This document shows positions 54,171-64,000 of a stretch of 64,000 nt of DNA, piece by piece (position 1 is the first letter of the stretch; the number at the start of each line of letters is the position of its first letter). A program made the position numbers and the translations under genes. Under the pieces are notes generated by a model, which made no database searches, had not been told where the DNA came from, and saw only the letters and a program-made list of their open reading frames with translations. Source of the stretch: Nematostella vectensis (taxonomy: Eukaryota; Cnidaria; Anthozoa; Actiniaria; Edwardsiidae); assembly GCF_932526225.1 (NCBI RefSeq), contig NC_064045.1, positions 9,666,022 to 9,730,021 of the forward strand, written 5' to 3'.

Positions 54171-55804
54171 CTTGGTTTAGTAGGCTTTTAACTGCTGAAA
54201 TAGGCCAAACGCCTGGTCACGTGCACTTTATTACGCCAAATCAAAAATGAAAAAATAAACAGATAACAAGACAGCTAACTAAGACTCAGATTTTACTTGC
54301 TCTTTTTGCTTCTGGTTGTTCCGGCTTTGCCTGCGAATTTCAGTTTCATAAAACGTTGTCACAACTACAAACAGACATATTTCCTTTTAGGAATGTCATT
54401 TTGAAGCCTTTCCGGCGGTGTCAATATTGTCCCTTTCATATTGAAAATGGCAAAGACTCGACCTAATTAATCCACTTTGAATCACAATTTGCATTGAAAT
54501 TTGAACCAATCTTTAAAATTTTTAATATCTCATGACTTAAAGACAAAGCTTTATTTAAAAATAAAGTACCCTTGCTTATTTTTTCCAGCTATTAGTAAAA
54601 AAAGGTTTACATAAAATGATATGGAAATATTCTAATTCTAATTCAGGGATCAACACGTATCAAAACAAGTATCACTCTGTTACACAATCCTTAGCCAGGC
54701 GCGTGTGCAGAACGGGGCTTCTAGGGGTCCAGACCTCACCCTGCTCATGTGTGACAAGGCAACTGACAAGATGAGTTCTACCCCAGTTGACATCTTCGGT
54801 GGTGTCAAGAAGAGTTTATATTTAAGTGTGCATTTGGATAGAAAAAGTTTCTTGATGGATCTAGTGACCTATTACCATTACCAGAATGCCGTTTGAACTT
54901 AACTGACCCGTGGTGTTCAGAATTAATACTCTAGACCCCATCCTGCGCTTTTTTCTCTAGTTGCGCCCCTGTTAGAGGATTCCAACTGATCAGAAAGATC
55001 ACAAACTTTAAATGGGTGATCCGCCAAACCAGTCAACTCTTCAGCGAAAAGTTAGTCCATGACCGTAGCCAGGATTTTGATTGGGGGAGGGGGGTTACCA
55101 TTTAGTGGACAATTTTCTCTTAGGTAGTTCGCATTGGTACTCAATTTTCCTTCATTAGAGCGGACCATCCAATCGAGTGTGTGTGGGGGGGGGGGGTGGG
55201 GGGGGGGGGTGTTCTTTCGAACCCCACTTGGCTTCGGGCCTGCTGTCTTACCAACCTCTGCTCATCAATTTTGCCTTGAAGCACATGCGTAGTAGACGTT
55301 TCGATTGTGTTTCTTTGCATCCAGCGTTTTCGTGAATTGAATTTAAATACGATTGGAATACGTTGTCGAGTTGATGTGTACACAGAAAAACCTCCGTTAT
55401 ATGATCTGATACCTTTGCACGTGGTGCCATGTGCGAGACGCACCGACCAGAGCACGTGACCCCTGTTATTTGTAGCCTGTGTATCAAGCGATTTTATTTT
55501 TCAAAAGTTGGAGAGGAAAAATAAAACTACGCCTGACTCAAATAGCCGCCCCTTTTTTCAGGCCGCTATCAATGACTCGCGTGGTAGCCAATCAAATACC
55601 CAAATCAAATTATAAACAGCATTTATGTAAAACAAAACTACATTGGTGTTATATGTAAGTGTAAGTTTGTTTACTTTATAGGGAACGTAGGAGGGCCTGA
55701 TCCTCAGGTTGTGCTCGATGCCATTTGGCAATTGCTATTTGTATTAACAACGTATTTTGGACAAGGTGTGTACATGATAAATATCATTTGAGTCACGTGA
55801 TCGG
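54171..55804. repeat. GPCR array spacer, unit 2
   Basis: Tandem counterpart of 51688-53313, with the same order of landmarks. The small open frames within it occur in both copies and come from dispersed-repeat sequence, not from a conserved gene. Confidence 0.9.
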
Positions 55805-56653
55805 CTAAGCTGGTTGTACAAATACAGGCCTGTCCCGTGAGCACTTGCACACCAACTTCTTCAAGGCCCTTTTGTATTCCTTCACTCTGTATATGTAGAT
55901 AATCGGATCCAGCAAAGGATTTAGGCCTCCTATGTAGCCTACTGTCAAATAAACTCCATCCTTTACCTGAATAAATGTTTTTAAGATCAAGACCACCATG
56001 ACTGGAACCCAAACAATAATTGATGTCAGTGTAACAAGAAGAAGTGTCTTTACAAGATGGCGGTCTTTCTGGATGGATCTTTGCTGTCCAGATGCAATCT
56101 GATTGTTCTGTATTCTCATTTTTATAAAAATCGCAAGGTAAGAGACAGTTATCACCAGCAGTACTGTCAAACCAACAACACGCAAACAAACAAGAACTGT
56201 CCCAGACAACTCGACGGAAGCAAAAACTGCGCCTACTAACCAGGTGACAAAGCAGCAAGTAAAGTACAACCGTGGGCTACGTATACGGTAACGCAGAGGC
56301 CAAACAGTTGCGCACATGCGGTCTAGCGAGATGAGCGCTAATGACGCAAAGTGGATAATAGATAGTAGAAGAAAAATCCTCCCCCTTATTATCCATAAGA
56401 GGTTGGAATGCACGGGGTTAAAATCCATTAGCTCTGTGCACATAACAGGCGCCAAAACAGCTCCAAATAGAAAGTCTGTGATTGCAAGGTTGATGACAAA
56501 GTAAACGCTCTTCTTGCGGAGATGACGATTTATCAGCAACGTCGTTATAGCAAGTAGATTAAAAACAACTATGAGTGGTGAAGTAAAAGCTGTGAAAATT
56601 ATTAAATAAACTTGGAATGTCTCCTCAAGTTCTTGTCCATTTGCTGGATCCAT
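55805..56653 (-). CDS. Class A (rhodopsin-family) GPCR, array copy 3
   Basis: Intact single-exon receptor of 282 aa starting MDPANGQELEETFQVYL, an N-terminus different from copy 1. The seven hydrophobic segments match copy 1; NLAITDFLFG, SLDRMCATVWPL, WVPVMVVLIL and LNPLLDPIIYIYRVK are present. TM7 keeps a DPxxY motif as in melanocortin receptors. There is no TM3 Cys and the second extracellular loop is minimal. Upstream sequence (56654 on) diverges from that of copies 1 and 2, which marks it as the parental Y-type gene of the array. Confidence 0.9.
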   Translation of the reverse strand: MDPANGQELEETFQVYLIIFTAFTSPLIVVFNLLAITTLLINRHLRKKSVYFVINLAITDFLFGAVLAPVMCTELMDFNPVHSNLLWIIRGRIFLLLSIIHFASLALISLDRMCATVWPLRYRIRSPRLYFTCCFVTWLVGAVFASVELSGTVLVCLRVVGLTVLLVITVSYLAIFIKMRIQNNQIASGQQRSIQKDRHLVKTLLLVTLTSIIVWVPVMVVLILKTFIQVKDGVYLTVGYIGGLNPLLDPIIYIYRVKEYKRALKKLVCKCSRDRPVFVQPA

Positions 56654-57779
56654 CTCCTAACTACTAAGACAAACGGCTGGTCAAGTACGCAATTCTATGC
56701 GCATAGAGGATAATAGTCAGGAAACCAAGACCAATTTTGATTGCTTTTTTCTGCTACGGCTTGTTCCGGCCTTCACTGCGAAGTTCAGTTTCATTCGCTT
56801 TAATTGAAAGAGCCATAAAATGCTGTCGCAAATATGAATACACATAATGTATAAAATGTCTTCTTTGTGGGGAATATAATGTCACTTTCCAATGAAATTA
56901 AAACCTATCTAGCGGCAGATTGGTGAAAGGATTTAATTGAGCAATTGCGTGTTCTTGTGTCAATACGTTGTGTCACTTAAAAATATTTTAAAAGCTACAC
57001 TTTTGCCTGAAAGTAAGCCTTATCTTTACATTGAAAAAAAAACTTTTTCTTACTTATGAATGAGGAGGGCTTCATTTCAATATGAAATATCCTTCGCTTA
57101 TTTTTTTTTCAAGCTGTCAGCAAAAGAAAGTGCTATAATAACATTGGACGGAAAATATGCACTTCAGATCAATAATATTTCTATCCAAACAAATATCACT
57201 CCGTCACCCTCTTCTTAGCGGATTCCAACTGACGAAAGATCAAAAACGTTTACTTGAGTGATTTTGATTGTCACTCATACCAGCCAATCAGTATGATAGT
57301 ACACTGAAATAAGTTCTGGGTATGCTGAAGTCAATAAATGTGTCTGAATATAATTTACGAAGTTAACCGAGTCATGGTCGCGCGTCCTGGGGCCGAATTG
57401 CTGGCCCCTTGTCAGGAGAAAGGACCACCCCGCGCCTTTCTTGCACTGGCAGCGTTTCGAGTGAGCAAACAATGCTAACCTATGATCCACGCGCTTTTCA
57501 GTCGAAAAGATCATATTTTCACGGAAAAAAAAGCAGCAGGCCTTTCAGGCACATCTTAGCGCTAACAACCAGAACAACAACCAACCATGTAACAACAAAA
57601 CTCAGTTCTCAAGCACAGGTACAACAGTTGTTTGGCGGGCGGGACGACGTCAAATTCCTCCCCTAACTCTTTGGATGCACTCGTCAAGAGCAGTCGAGTT
57701 CTGTTAACCACAAGTTCTTTTGGTACTTTTACATCTTTTACATGACTTTGGCATGATTTTTATGTTCTTATATTGTAGT
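56654..57779. other. Upstream of GPCR copy 3, nothing further seen
   Basis: AT-rich flank. The first 100 bases retain weak similarity to the copy 1 upstream region (ACGGCTGGTCA, TTCAGTTTCAT). No gene or clear repeat recognised. Confidence 0.4.
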
Positions 57780-58236
57780 GTAGCTTGCCTTGCTGCGCAC
57801 GCGGGATGGTACACCTAGTCTCCCATGCTTAGCTCAGAGTTGTTGCGGGCACGGGATTGCTCATTCCCTCCTGCATTTCCCCTCGAGGATAAGTCTAGGT
57901 TTCGGACTCCGCTTCTGGACTAGGATAGCGCGCCTCTACCACGAGTGCGTAGGTTGTTACTGCACCCGGTAAGGGGGCAGAGTATGCTGAGGTTATCCCT
58001 TATCCCGGACTCGCAGGTTGTTGCGGCGCAGGTGGAGATGGGAAGCCTCGCCCGCTTCCCAGGATGCTTCCCGTAGGGGATACCGCGCACGAGGGTGGTT
58101 GGGATATTAATATTTAAAAAATGCTCCTAGGGTGTTTCATGCAGTGTGATTTCGGCCGCTTTGCTGTCCTCCCAGGCGGGGCATTGCCGCGCACGTACGC
58201 ACGTTGTTACTGCGCCCGCAGGATGTTAAGCTTCTC
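57780..58236. repeat. GC-rich degenerate tandem repeat, left part
   Basis: Diverged units around GTTGTTACTGCGCACGCGGGA, ..TCCCAGGATGCTTCCC.. and GTTGCGGGCACGGGATTG. It is clearly more GC-rich than the surroundings. The array continues at 61457-61690 on the other side of the transposon, so the transposon split it. Confidence 0.65.
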
Positions 58237-58240
58237 TTAA

Positions 58241-61200
58241 GGCGGGGGTCTACCTGAAACTCACTACAGACATCAAAAAAAATTTTTTTCGATAAATATC
58301 ATATTCGGCTATTCCTTTATCAATTCAATGTTGTCTTACAACTGTCCTGACTCTTTTTCGATAAGCCCGAGCGCTTTTAAAAAGTTGTGTCAAGTTTGAA
58401 GATCACGTTGCCATGGCAACGATTACTGTTTCTTTTGAATTCGGCGCATTTTTTCTACTCCAATGGGGCCCAATCGCCATACAAACCTCCTCAAATCTCT
58501 CTTGAAACAACTGTCCAGCGGTTGACAGCAAAATACACAACTATTATGGGATATATATGTGCAAAATCCAGCAAAACTTCTAAACTTATCGAACCGCGAT
58601 CCTCAAAGCTATATACAACTCATATCAACTCTTTAAAAGACCTTGAAAAATAATGGTCGGAGAAAAAGACTCATCCACGTACCGAAAGAAAAGAAAACGC
58701 GTGTTTTACGGCAAGCAAAAACAGGAGCTGAACCGCTCAGACAGAGATGAAAGCTCTCAAACAACTCGTGGCCTCGTCGAAGAACCAGGACCCTCACACT
58801 CTCGATCGGCAGATTATACTCCAGATCACAGTGAACAAGCTCCAGCAAGTGCTTCTAGAAAGAAGCTTAGCGACCATGGCTACAATGAAAGCTTTGACGG
58901 AGAGTTTTCTTCGGACGATCAAAGCCTTTCAAAATTTGACTCAGACCACGAGGAGGTATCTGGTGATGATGCTGAAGCCTGCGAATATCGAGTCGTGGAC
59001 TTGGGATGCCTCTCTTCATATCTTTCCGATGTTCATAGATGCGAAGAAGGTGAGTATTTTGAAAAATAACATCATATTGTTTTCGCTGATAAGCTCAATA
59101 TAGTGATTTAGTTTATATGATTGGTCTCAGATTTGGAAATTACTATATACACAGAATACGTGACCTTATGATTTCTTGAACTCAGCGGGACTGTAAGACT
59201 CATATTATAAGTAACAATTATTCTGTTTGAATCAATGGCTGATTCATTAGCTAGCGATTCTAAGTGTTTGTTTTATTGCAGGTAAACTTGAAATAAAAGA
59301 AACTACTTCAGCAAGGGCAGGGCTGAAATCCTCTTTCGAGGTTAAGTGCAGTTCCTGTCATGAAACTGAAACTCTGACAACATCAAGTCAAATCCACCAA
59401 AGAGGCAAGTCTTTCGATGTCAACCGGCGAGTAGTGTACCACTCCCTGGAAAGTGGAAATGGATATGAGGCACTTGCTTCATTTTGCAGAGTCATGAATA
59501 TGCCATGCGTTAGCAAAGCAGCATATTACAAACAATTGGACATAATTGTCAATGCTCAGGAAGAGGAGGGAAGACGTGAAATGTGTTCGGCCGCAAAAAG
59601 ACTGCGTCAGAAGCTGATAGGAGATGATGGCAAGGAGTTTGAGCTTCTTGACGTGGCTGTCAGTTTTGATGGAACCTGGGCCAAGAGAGGCTTCACATCA
59701 CTCACTGGAGTGGTTTTTGCTATTTCTATAGACACTGGAGAGGTCCTAGACTACCATGTCCTCTCCAAACAATGCCAGACATGTACCATAAACAGAGGCA
59801 AAATTTCTGATGATGGAGAGTTTGAGGATTGGAGACTAGAACATGTGGCTTCAGGTGCATGTGACATAAACTTTGTTGGAAGTTCTCCTGCCATGGAGGC
59901 AGAGGGTGCTGTTGTGCTCTGGAGTAGATCCATAGAACGCCACCACATGAGGTACAAGTGGATGATTTGCGATGGGGACAGTAAATCACACAACTCTGTC
60001 CAAGACATCTACGATGAATGTAGGGTGGAAAAATTAGACTGTGTGGGGCACGTGCAAAAAAGGATGGGAAAGCGGTTGCTCCAGTTGAAGAGTAGGAGAA
60101 AAGGGAAGCTAGATGATGGCCATACGATTGGTGGCCGTGGCCGCCTCACAGAGGCCAAGATAAAAAAACTCCAAAAGGAGTATGGTCTGGCAATTCGCCA
60201 GAACACCGTGCAAGATACTAATCCCACAGAAAGAGACATTGATGTGGCAGTATATGCGATGAAAAAGAATATAATCGCATCTCTACACCACAATATTGGG
60301 ATGCCGGATCTTAAAAAACAGCATCAATACTGCCCAAAAGGGGCAAATTCCTGGTGTAAGTTCCAACAGGACGAAGCCACCGGTACCTCCAGTTACGACT
60401 CAGCAGACTGCTTACCTGAGGTTTTTCTAGAGGTACTGCGGCCAGTATACATGAGCTTGAGTGAGACTGATTTACTGAAGAGATGTGTTCGTGGAAAGAC
60501 ACAGAACCCTAACGAATGTATTAATTCGTTGGTTTGGGCCCGATGCCCAAAACACAAGCACCATGGCCCAAAGGTGGTGCGATTTGCAGCAGCATCTGCT
60601 GTCTGCCATTTTCATGGGGGGGCTGCTAGTAGGGAGAAAGTGATGGAGAGTCTTTTGATTCCTGCTGGCAGCCATACAAAGCAGGGATCCCTTCTTAAGG
60701 ACAAAAAGCGGGTGCAGAAAGCAGACAGGCAAGTGTCTGAAAAGGCAAAGAAGAAAAGACAGGCCACCCAGATGCGCAGAGTACGCAGGGAGGAGGCTCT
60801 AAGGAGTGCTGAGGGTGTTACTTACGAGTCTGGAGCCTTTTAGCTAAAATATTTTCAAGAACATTGCTTATATGATAAGAAACAGCGTTTTTGTGATTAT
60901 TGTCGACTTTAAAGGCATTTTCCCGAATTTTTGCTTTTCGGGCTTCAAGAAAAGATATCTCTTCAAGAATTTGTTCAATTGACCTCAAACTTTCAGCATT
61001 GATAGATATAACTGAGGTGATTAAAATGAGATGAGGGATTTCCTCTTTAATTTTTTAAAAGAAAGTTATGGACTGATGAAGTCAATTTTCCTATTATGCA
61101 AATTTAAATGACTTCTATTGGCTTATTTTTTGGAATTCCAAAATTTCCTCAACTCATTTTAATTATTAGTGTTCTAGCAATAGTACAATGAAGAAAAATC

Positions 61201-61452
61201 GAAATTCCATTCAATCTGCAAGGAGTTATTTTTTCTTAAATAAAAACTCTCCTTACTCAGCATGTGTCTTTTTGAAAGCCTGGTATCAAATTACATTGTC
61301 ATATTTCACGGAATAAAATATAAAATCAGAATCGTCATCTCATAACCTTTCCAATGATATATGGTTTGCTATAGTTATGATGAAAACTTTGACAGTTGTG
61401 ATTTTTTTTGCAACACCACTCAATTTGCTATGAGTTCAGGTAGACCCCCGCC
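58241..61452 (+). mobile_element. Complete TTAA-flanked DNA transposon (3.2 kb)
   Basis: Inverted termini GGCGGGGGTCTACCTGAA..CTCA at both ends, flanked by TTAA at 58237-58240 and 61453-61456. Runs of A (left, after GACATC) and T (right) extend the similarity. It encodes one spliced transposase (58653-60843) with no stops or frameshifts. TTAA targets are typical of Kolobok and piggyBac; the protein is not piggyBac-like. It landed inside a GC-rich tandem repeat. Confidence 0.85.
58653..60843 (+). CDS. Mutator-like/Kolobok-type transposase, intact, two exons
   Basis: Exons 58653-59049 and 59282-60843 join in phase 1 (GAAG|GTGAGT and TTGCAG) to give 652 aa. The N-terminal 130 residues are basic then acidic/Ser-rich. 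Residues after 140 carry a CSSC pair. The catalytic core matches the Mutator-like transposase domain found in many uncharacterised invertebrate proteins: VAVSFDGTWAKRG (D262), DYHVLSKQCQTC, GSSPAMEAEGAV, WMICDGDSK (D363), CVGHVQKRMG, GGRGRLTEAKI, CPKGANSWCKFQ, KRCVRGKTQNPNE (E544 as candidate third acid), WARCPK. The tail is strongly basic. Acidic-residue roles are inferred by position. No disabling mutation is seen, so the element may be recently active. Confidence 0.88.
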
Positions 61453-61456
61453 TTAA

Positions 61457-61690
61457 GCGGGGTGTTTCGCGGGGTTGTTACTGCGCATGCGGGATGGTGA
61501 GATTCGCCTTTCTCCCAGGATTCTTCGCCCAGGGTTGTCGCTGCGCATGCGACTTTGTTCGGCCCGGTCTCCGCCCAGGATGCGTCGCGCAGGGTTATTA
61601 CTGCGCATACGGGATGGTTAGGTTAGCCTTTGTCACAGGTGGGCTATTCGCACAGGGTATTCAAGAAGAGTGTTTACTGCATGACACATA
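61457..61690. repeat. GC-rich degenerate tandem repeat, right part
   Basis: Three to four units of about 60 bp: GTTGTTACTGCGCATGCGGG, TTCTCCCAGGATTCTTCGCC, CAGGGTTGTCGCTGCGCATG, CAGGGTTATTACTGCGCATA. Better preserved than the left part. The plus-strand open frame through it reflects the repeat, not a gene. Confidence 0.75.
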
Positions 61691-62764
61691 CAGGTTGGTA
61701 CGAGATCTGCTCCCAGGGGGGTCTGCACGGGGCTGGATCTACGCCCGATCGGTGCTAAGGTTCACCGCCATTCCCCGAGCGATTCGACACCGAGTCCACA
61801 CTTCACCCAGGTTCACCAACTCCCAGAGCACTTCTATCTTCAAGGATCCGCTGAGCTCGCGACAGGGGCCAGTTTGACCCCCCCCCTCTGTTTTACAGCC
61901 CACTTGCTGTAGTAGCTTTGGTAGTTGACGAGTGACTCTTTGTTGTAGCTGTGCTCGCACCAGTCCCATCGGTGACGCCTCTAAAGCCCGACAGGTTCGC
62001 TGCACAGTTGATTAAGTAATGCTCCGTGTAAGAACTACGGTGAATCGATAGGTCCTGCGGCAATAGGGGTTCGTTATCTTTTTAACTAATCTAATTAATA
62101 TTGCTATGCTTATTGGTTCAAGACGCTCTGCCCGCCAAATTTGAACTTTGGAGTCACATTTCTCTGAAATAAGTGCTCTTGCACTCATATTCATTAGGGG
62201 GCTTAGGTTCGAAGTAAGAAAGCTTTCAACCTTTGCATTTTTGTTAAAATCGTATGTTCGGAGCATGGAGAAATCCCTTTCGGATATCTGCTAATAACTT
62301 TTTATACTTCACTTATTACAATTTTGCGCTTTGTCTCTTGCCAAAGCAAACATTCCGCTGGCTAAACGTGTGAAAATACGGTCTCACATTTCCAAAAGCC
62401 TGTTAGTGTGGTAGAATTTAGCTTTCCAAAGAAAGTCACTTTTTCTTTCAAAGATTTTTGACAACGATTTTCATGTTAAGATTGACAACTAAAACGATTC
62501 ACGCATTTAAATAGAGTTACCAATTTTGCTTTATTCGATCCTCAATACAACTATTATCGCATACAAGCCACAGCAATAAAGTTTACTGGAATTCACAGTA
62601 GTAGCAGTCCTCTAGTTATTATTTTATCGACACAGACAGAACGCACAATATTTTCTTAAAACAAGCCGCAAGCAAGGTTTGTTCCATAAGCTCATTGATG
62701 AATTCGAGAGTGTCCAGCTTATAATCGGGGTCTCCGTCTTCGATACATAGTAGGCCATGAGGAC
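61691..62764. other. Intergenic, no gene supported
   Basis: Mixed-composition sequence and AT-rich DNA with no recognisable domain in either strand. It may include the 3'UTR of the minus-strand gene that starts beyond the window. Confidence 0.35.
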
Positions 62765-64000
62765 TCACGGAAAATTTCTGCGAAGAAATTGTAATTCTTC
62801 TGGCTCCAGACGGGCTGCATTTATATTCACTATTTCTTTCAGCTTTTTGCATCCGCATAAGCATTCCACTGCTCTTACTGACAATTGCGGGTTATTGCTG
62901 ATATTTATATTTTACAATTTTCTAAAAAAATATCTTCGCTTCACCAAACGCCGTATCTTCTACTTCAATGCATCGTTTTATGTCCTTTAGTTCTATGTCC
63001 CTTAGTTTAGTTGATGCTTTCATGAGTCGTACAGCATCAACTGATGACGGCAAAATTTGCCCTAGTGCAGAGGTTTCCTCAATGTCCTGTAAAAAAAGTA
63101 CACACAAACTTAAGATTCCTTCTCAACTTCATTTCTTGAATATCAGAACAAAAATACAAGGCAACTACAGTCAACTTCCTCAGAAGCAGACACGTCAGGA
63201 ACTAAAAACAGTGTTACAAGGGCTGTCAGCTAATGAAAATGAAGAAAGACATTGTTGCTTACAATTCTTTCACTTAGACGGGAGTTTGCTGTACCTCAAT
63301 TTCAGGGTGTCAAACCCCAGGATGTTTCGCTACATTCAAGGAATACATTCGGGCTTGTTGGTATTTACATTTCACCCAGCTTATAAATCAGGCTCACATA
63401 ACTTATATTTACATATTCACATCGTAAACTCAAATGACAACTTCCCGTAATAAAACTCTTTTAGTAAAATAGAACGAGTAAAATATTTCGTTCCCTTCTG
63501 AACCAATTATTTGTCTCTCAAGTACTTATTGACCTATGAAAATTTTACCTGGAATGGTTCTAACGCGGCTTCAGCGGCGGCGCTGGTCTCAGAGGTTTCC
63601 GGTTGGAAAAACACGCTGGAACTTGAGGCAGTTTCATCTCTACAGCTCTGCAATTTTGATTTTCGAAATAAATAACAAATTGAAAAGGAGGATCAAGACT
63701 GGTCAAGACAGTACAGAAACAGCAGAATCTATACGGCAAGCGACAGAACATTGACTTTGAGAAAGATCATTTTTCTTACCTCGTGTGAAGTTTTCATGCG
63801 TTGGTTTCCAAGCTCCAAATCGACTCGCTGTCGACAGTACATACAAATGCTTCTAGACCAGCCCTTTTTGCCTTTGTCATCTAGCTCCAAGAAAACTTTC
63901 TCTACTCTGTTCGCCTTTCTCAGGGACCTCTGTTCCACATCTGAAGGCTTACTGCCACACCAAGCCTCGTGGTTTGGGCAGCAACATGCCTGCCTTTTGA
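62765..64000 (-). CDS. 3' part of an unidentified multi-exon gene, runs off the window
   Basis: Four exons fit with GT-AG borders and matching phases: 64000-63780 (open at the edge), 63647-63549, 63086-62945, 62877-62765 with stop TGA. About 190 residues are visible. I do not recognise the family. The first exon is Cys-rich (ACCCPNHEAWCG, SICMYCRQRV), suggesting metal binding. The second is Ser/Ala/Glu-rich linker. The last two are helical and charged (STKLRDIELKDIKRCIEV, VECLCGCKKLKEIV, LEPEELQFLRRNF). Phase agreement over three junctions supports a real gene, but a transposon-derived protein is possible. The final junction (TTTG|GTGAAG) is the weakest; without splicing the frame would end at 62922. 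Confidence 0.45.

Noticed and set aside
61494-61877. 127-codon plus-strand ORF
   Set aside because: Its first half is the GC-rich tandem repeat; no homology recognised.

Overview
The window reads as a piece of an intron-rich, repeat-laden, AT-rich animal genome. Exons have human-like protein sequence, canonical GT-AG junctions and conserved phases, and they sit among many short inverted-repeat DNA transposons and minisatellites. I infer a non-bilaterian metazoan, most likely a sea anemone or other anthozoan cnidarian. No direct species marker is visible.

Layout from left to right. (1) 204-11124, minus: a complete eEF2 kinase gene (13 coding exons, 775 aa) whose introns hold foldback transposons and an 82-bp minisatellite grown out of an exon end. 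(2) 11125-13410: a spacer shared head-to-head with the next gene, holding a trinucleotide repeat, a 304-bp transposon with 5-bp target duplications and a decayed reverse-transcriptase fragment. (3) 13411-20703, plus: FoxK (FHA plus forkhead, 6 coding exons, 614 aa) with a truncated LINE in its last intron. (4) 20704-28900: gene-poor DNA with several TIR elements and two small ORFs. (5) 29013-30901, minus: mitochondrial ribosomal protein MRPS24, whose intron is almost filled by a 53-bp minisatellite. (6) 31151-32298: a MULE-like element with a 9-bp target duplication in the MRPS24/TMF1 divergent spacer. (7) 32892-49411, plus: the Golgi golgin TMF1 (21 coding exons, 1287 aa), packed with minisatellites and transposons. 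(8) 50824-56653, minus: three tandem class A GPCR copies (intact, frameshifted chimera, intact). (9) 58241-61452: an apparently intact 3.2-kb TTAA-flanked transposon coding for a Mutator-like transposase. (10) 62765-64000, minus: the 3' end of an unidentified multi-exon gene leaving the window.

The single-copy genes are unrelated housekeeping or regulatory genes (translation elongation control, transcription, mitochondrial translation, Golgi tethering) and form no pathway together. The first four are arranged as two divergent pairs.

The most striking structural theme is that at least five minisatellites, in three different genes, begin inside the last bases of a coding exon and carry that exon's 5' splice site in every unit. 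The second is the GPCR array, whose middle copy has the structure expected of an unequal crossover product. The exon models were built by eye from splice signals, phase continuity and family resemblance. No transcript evidence was available.
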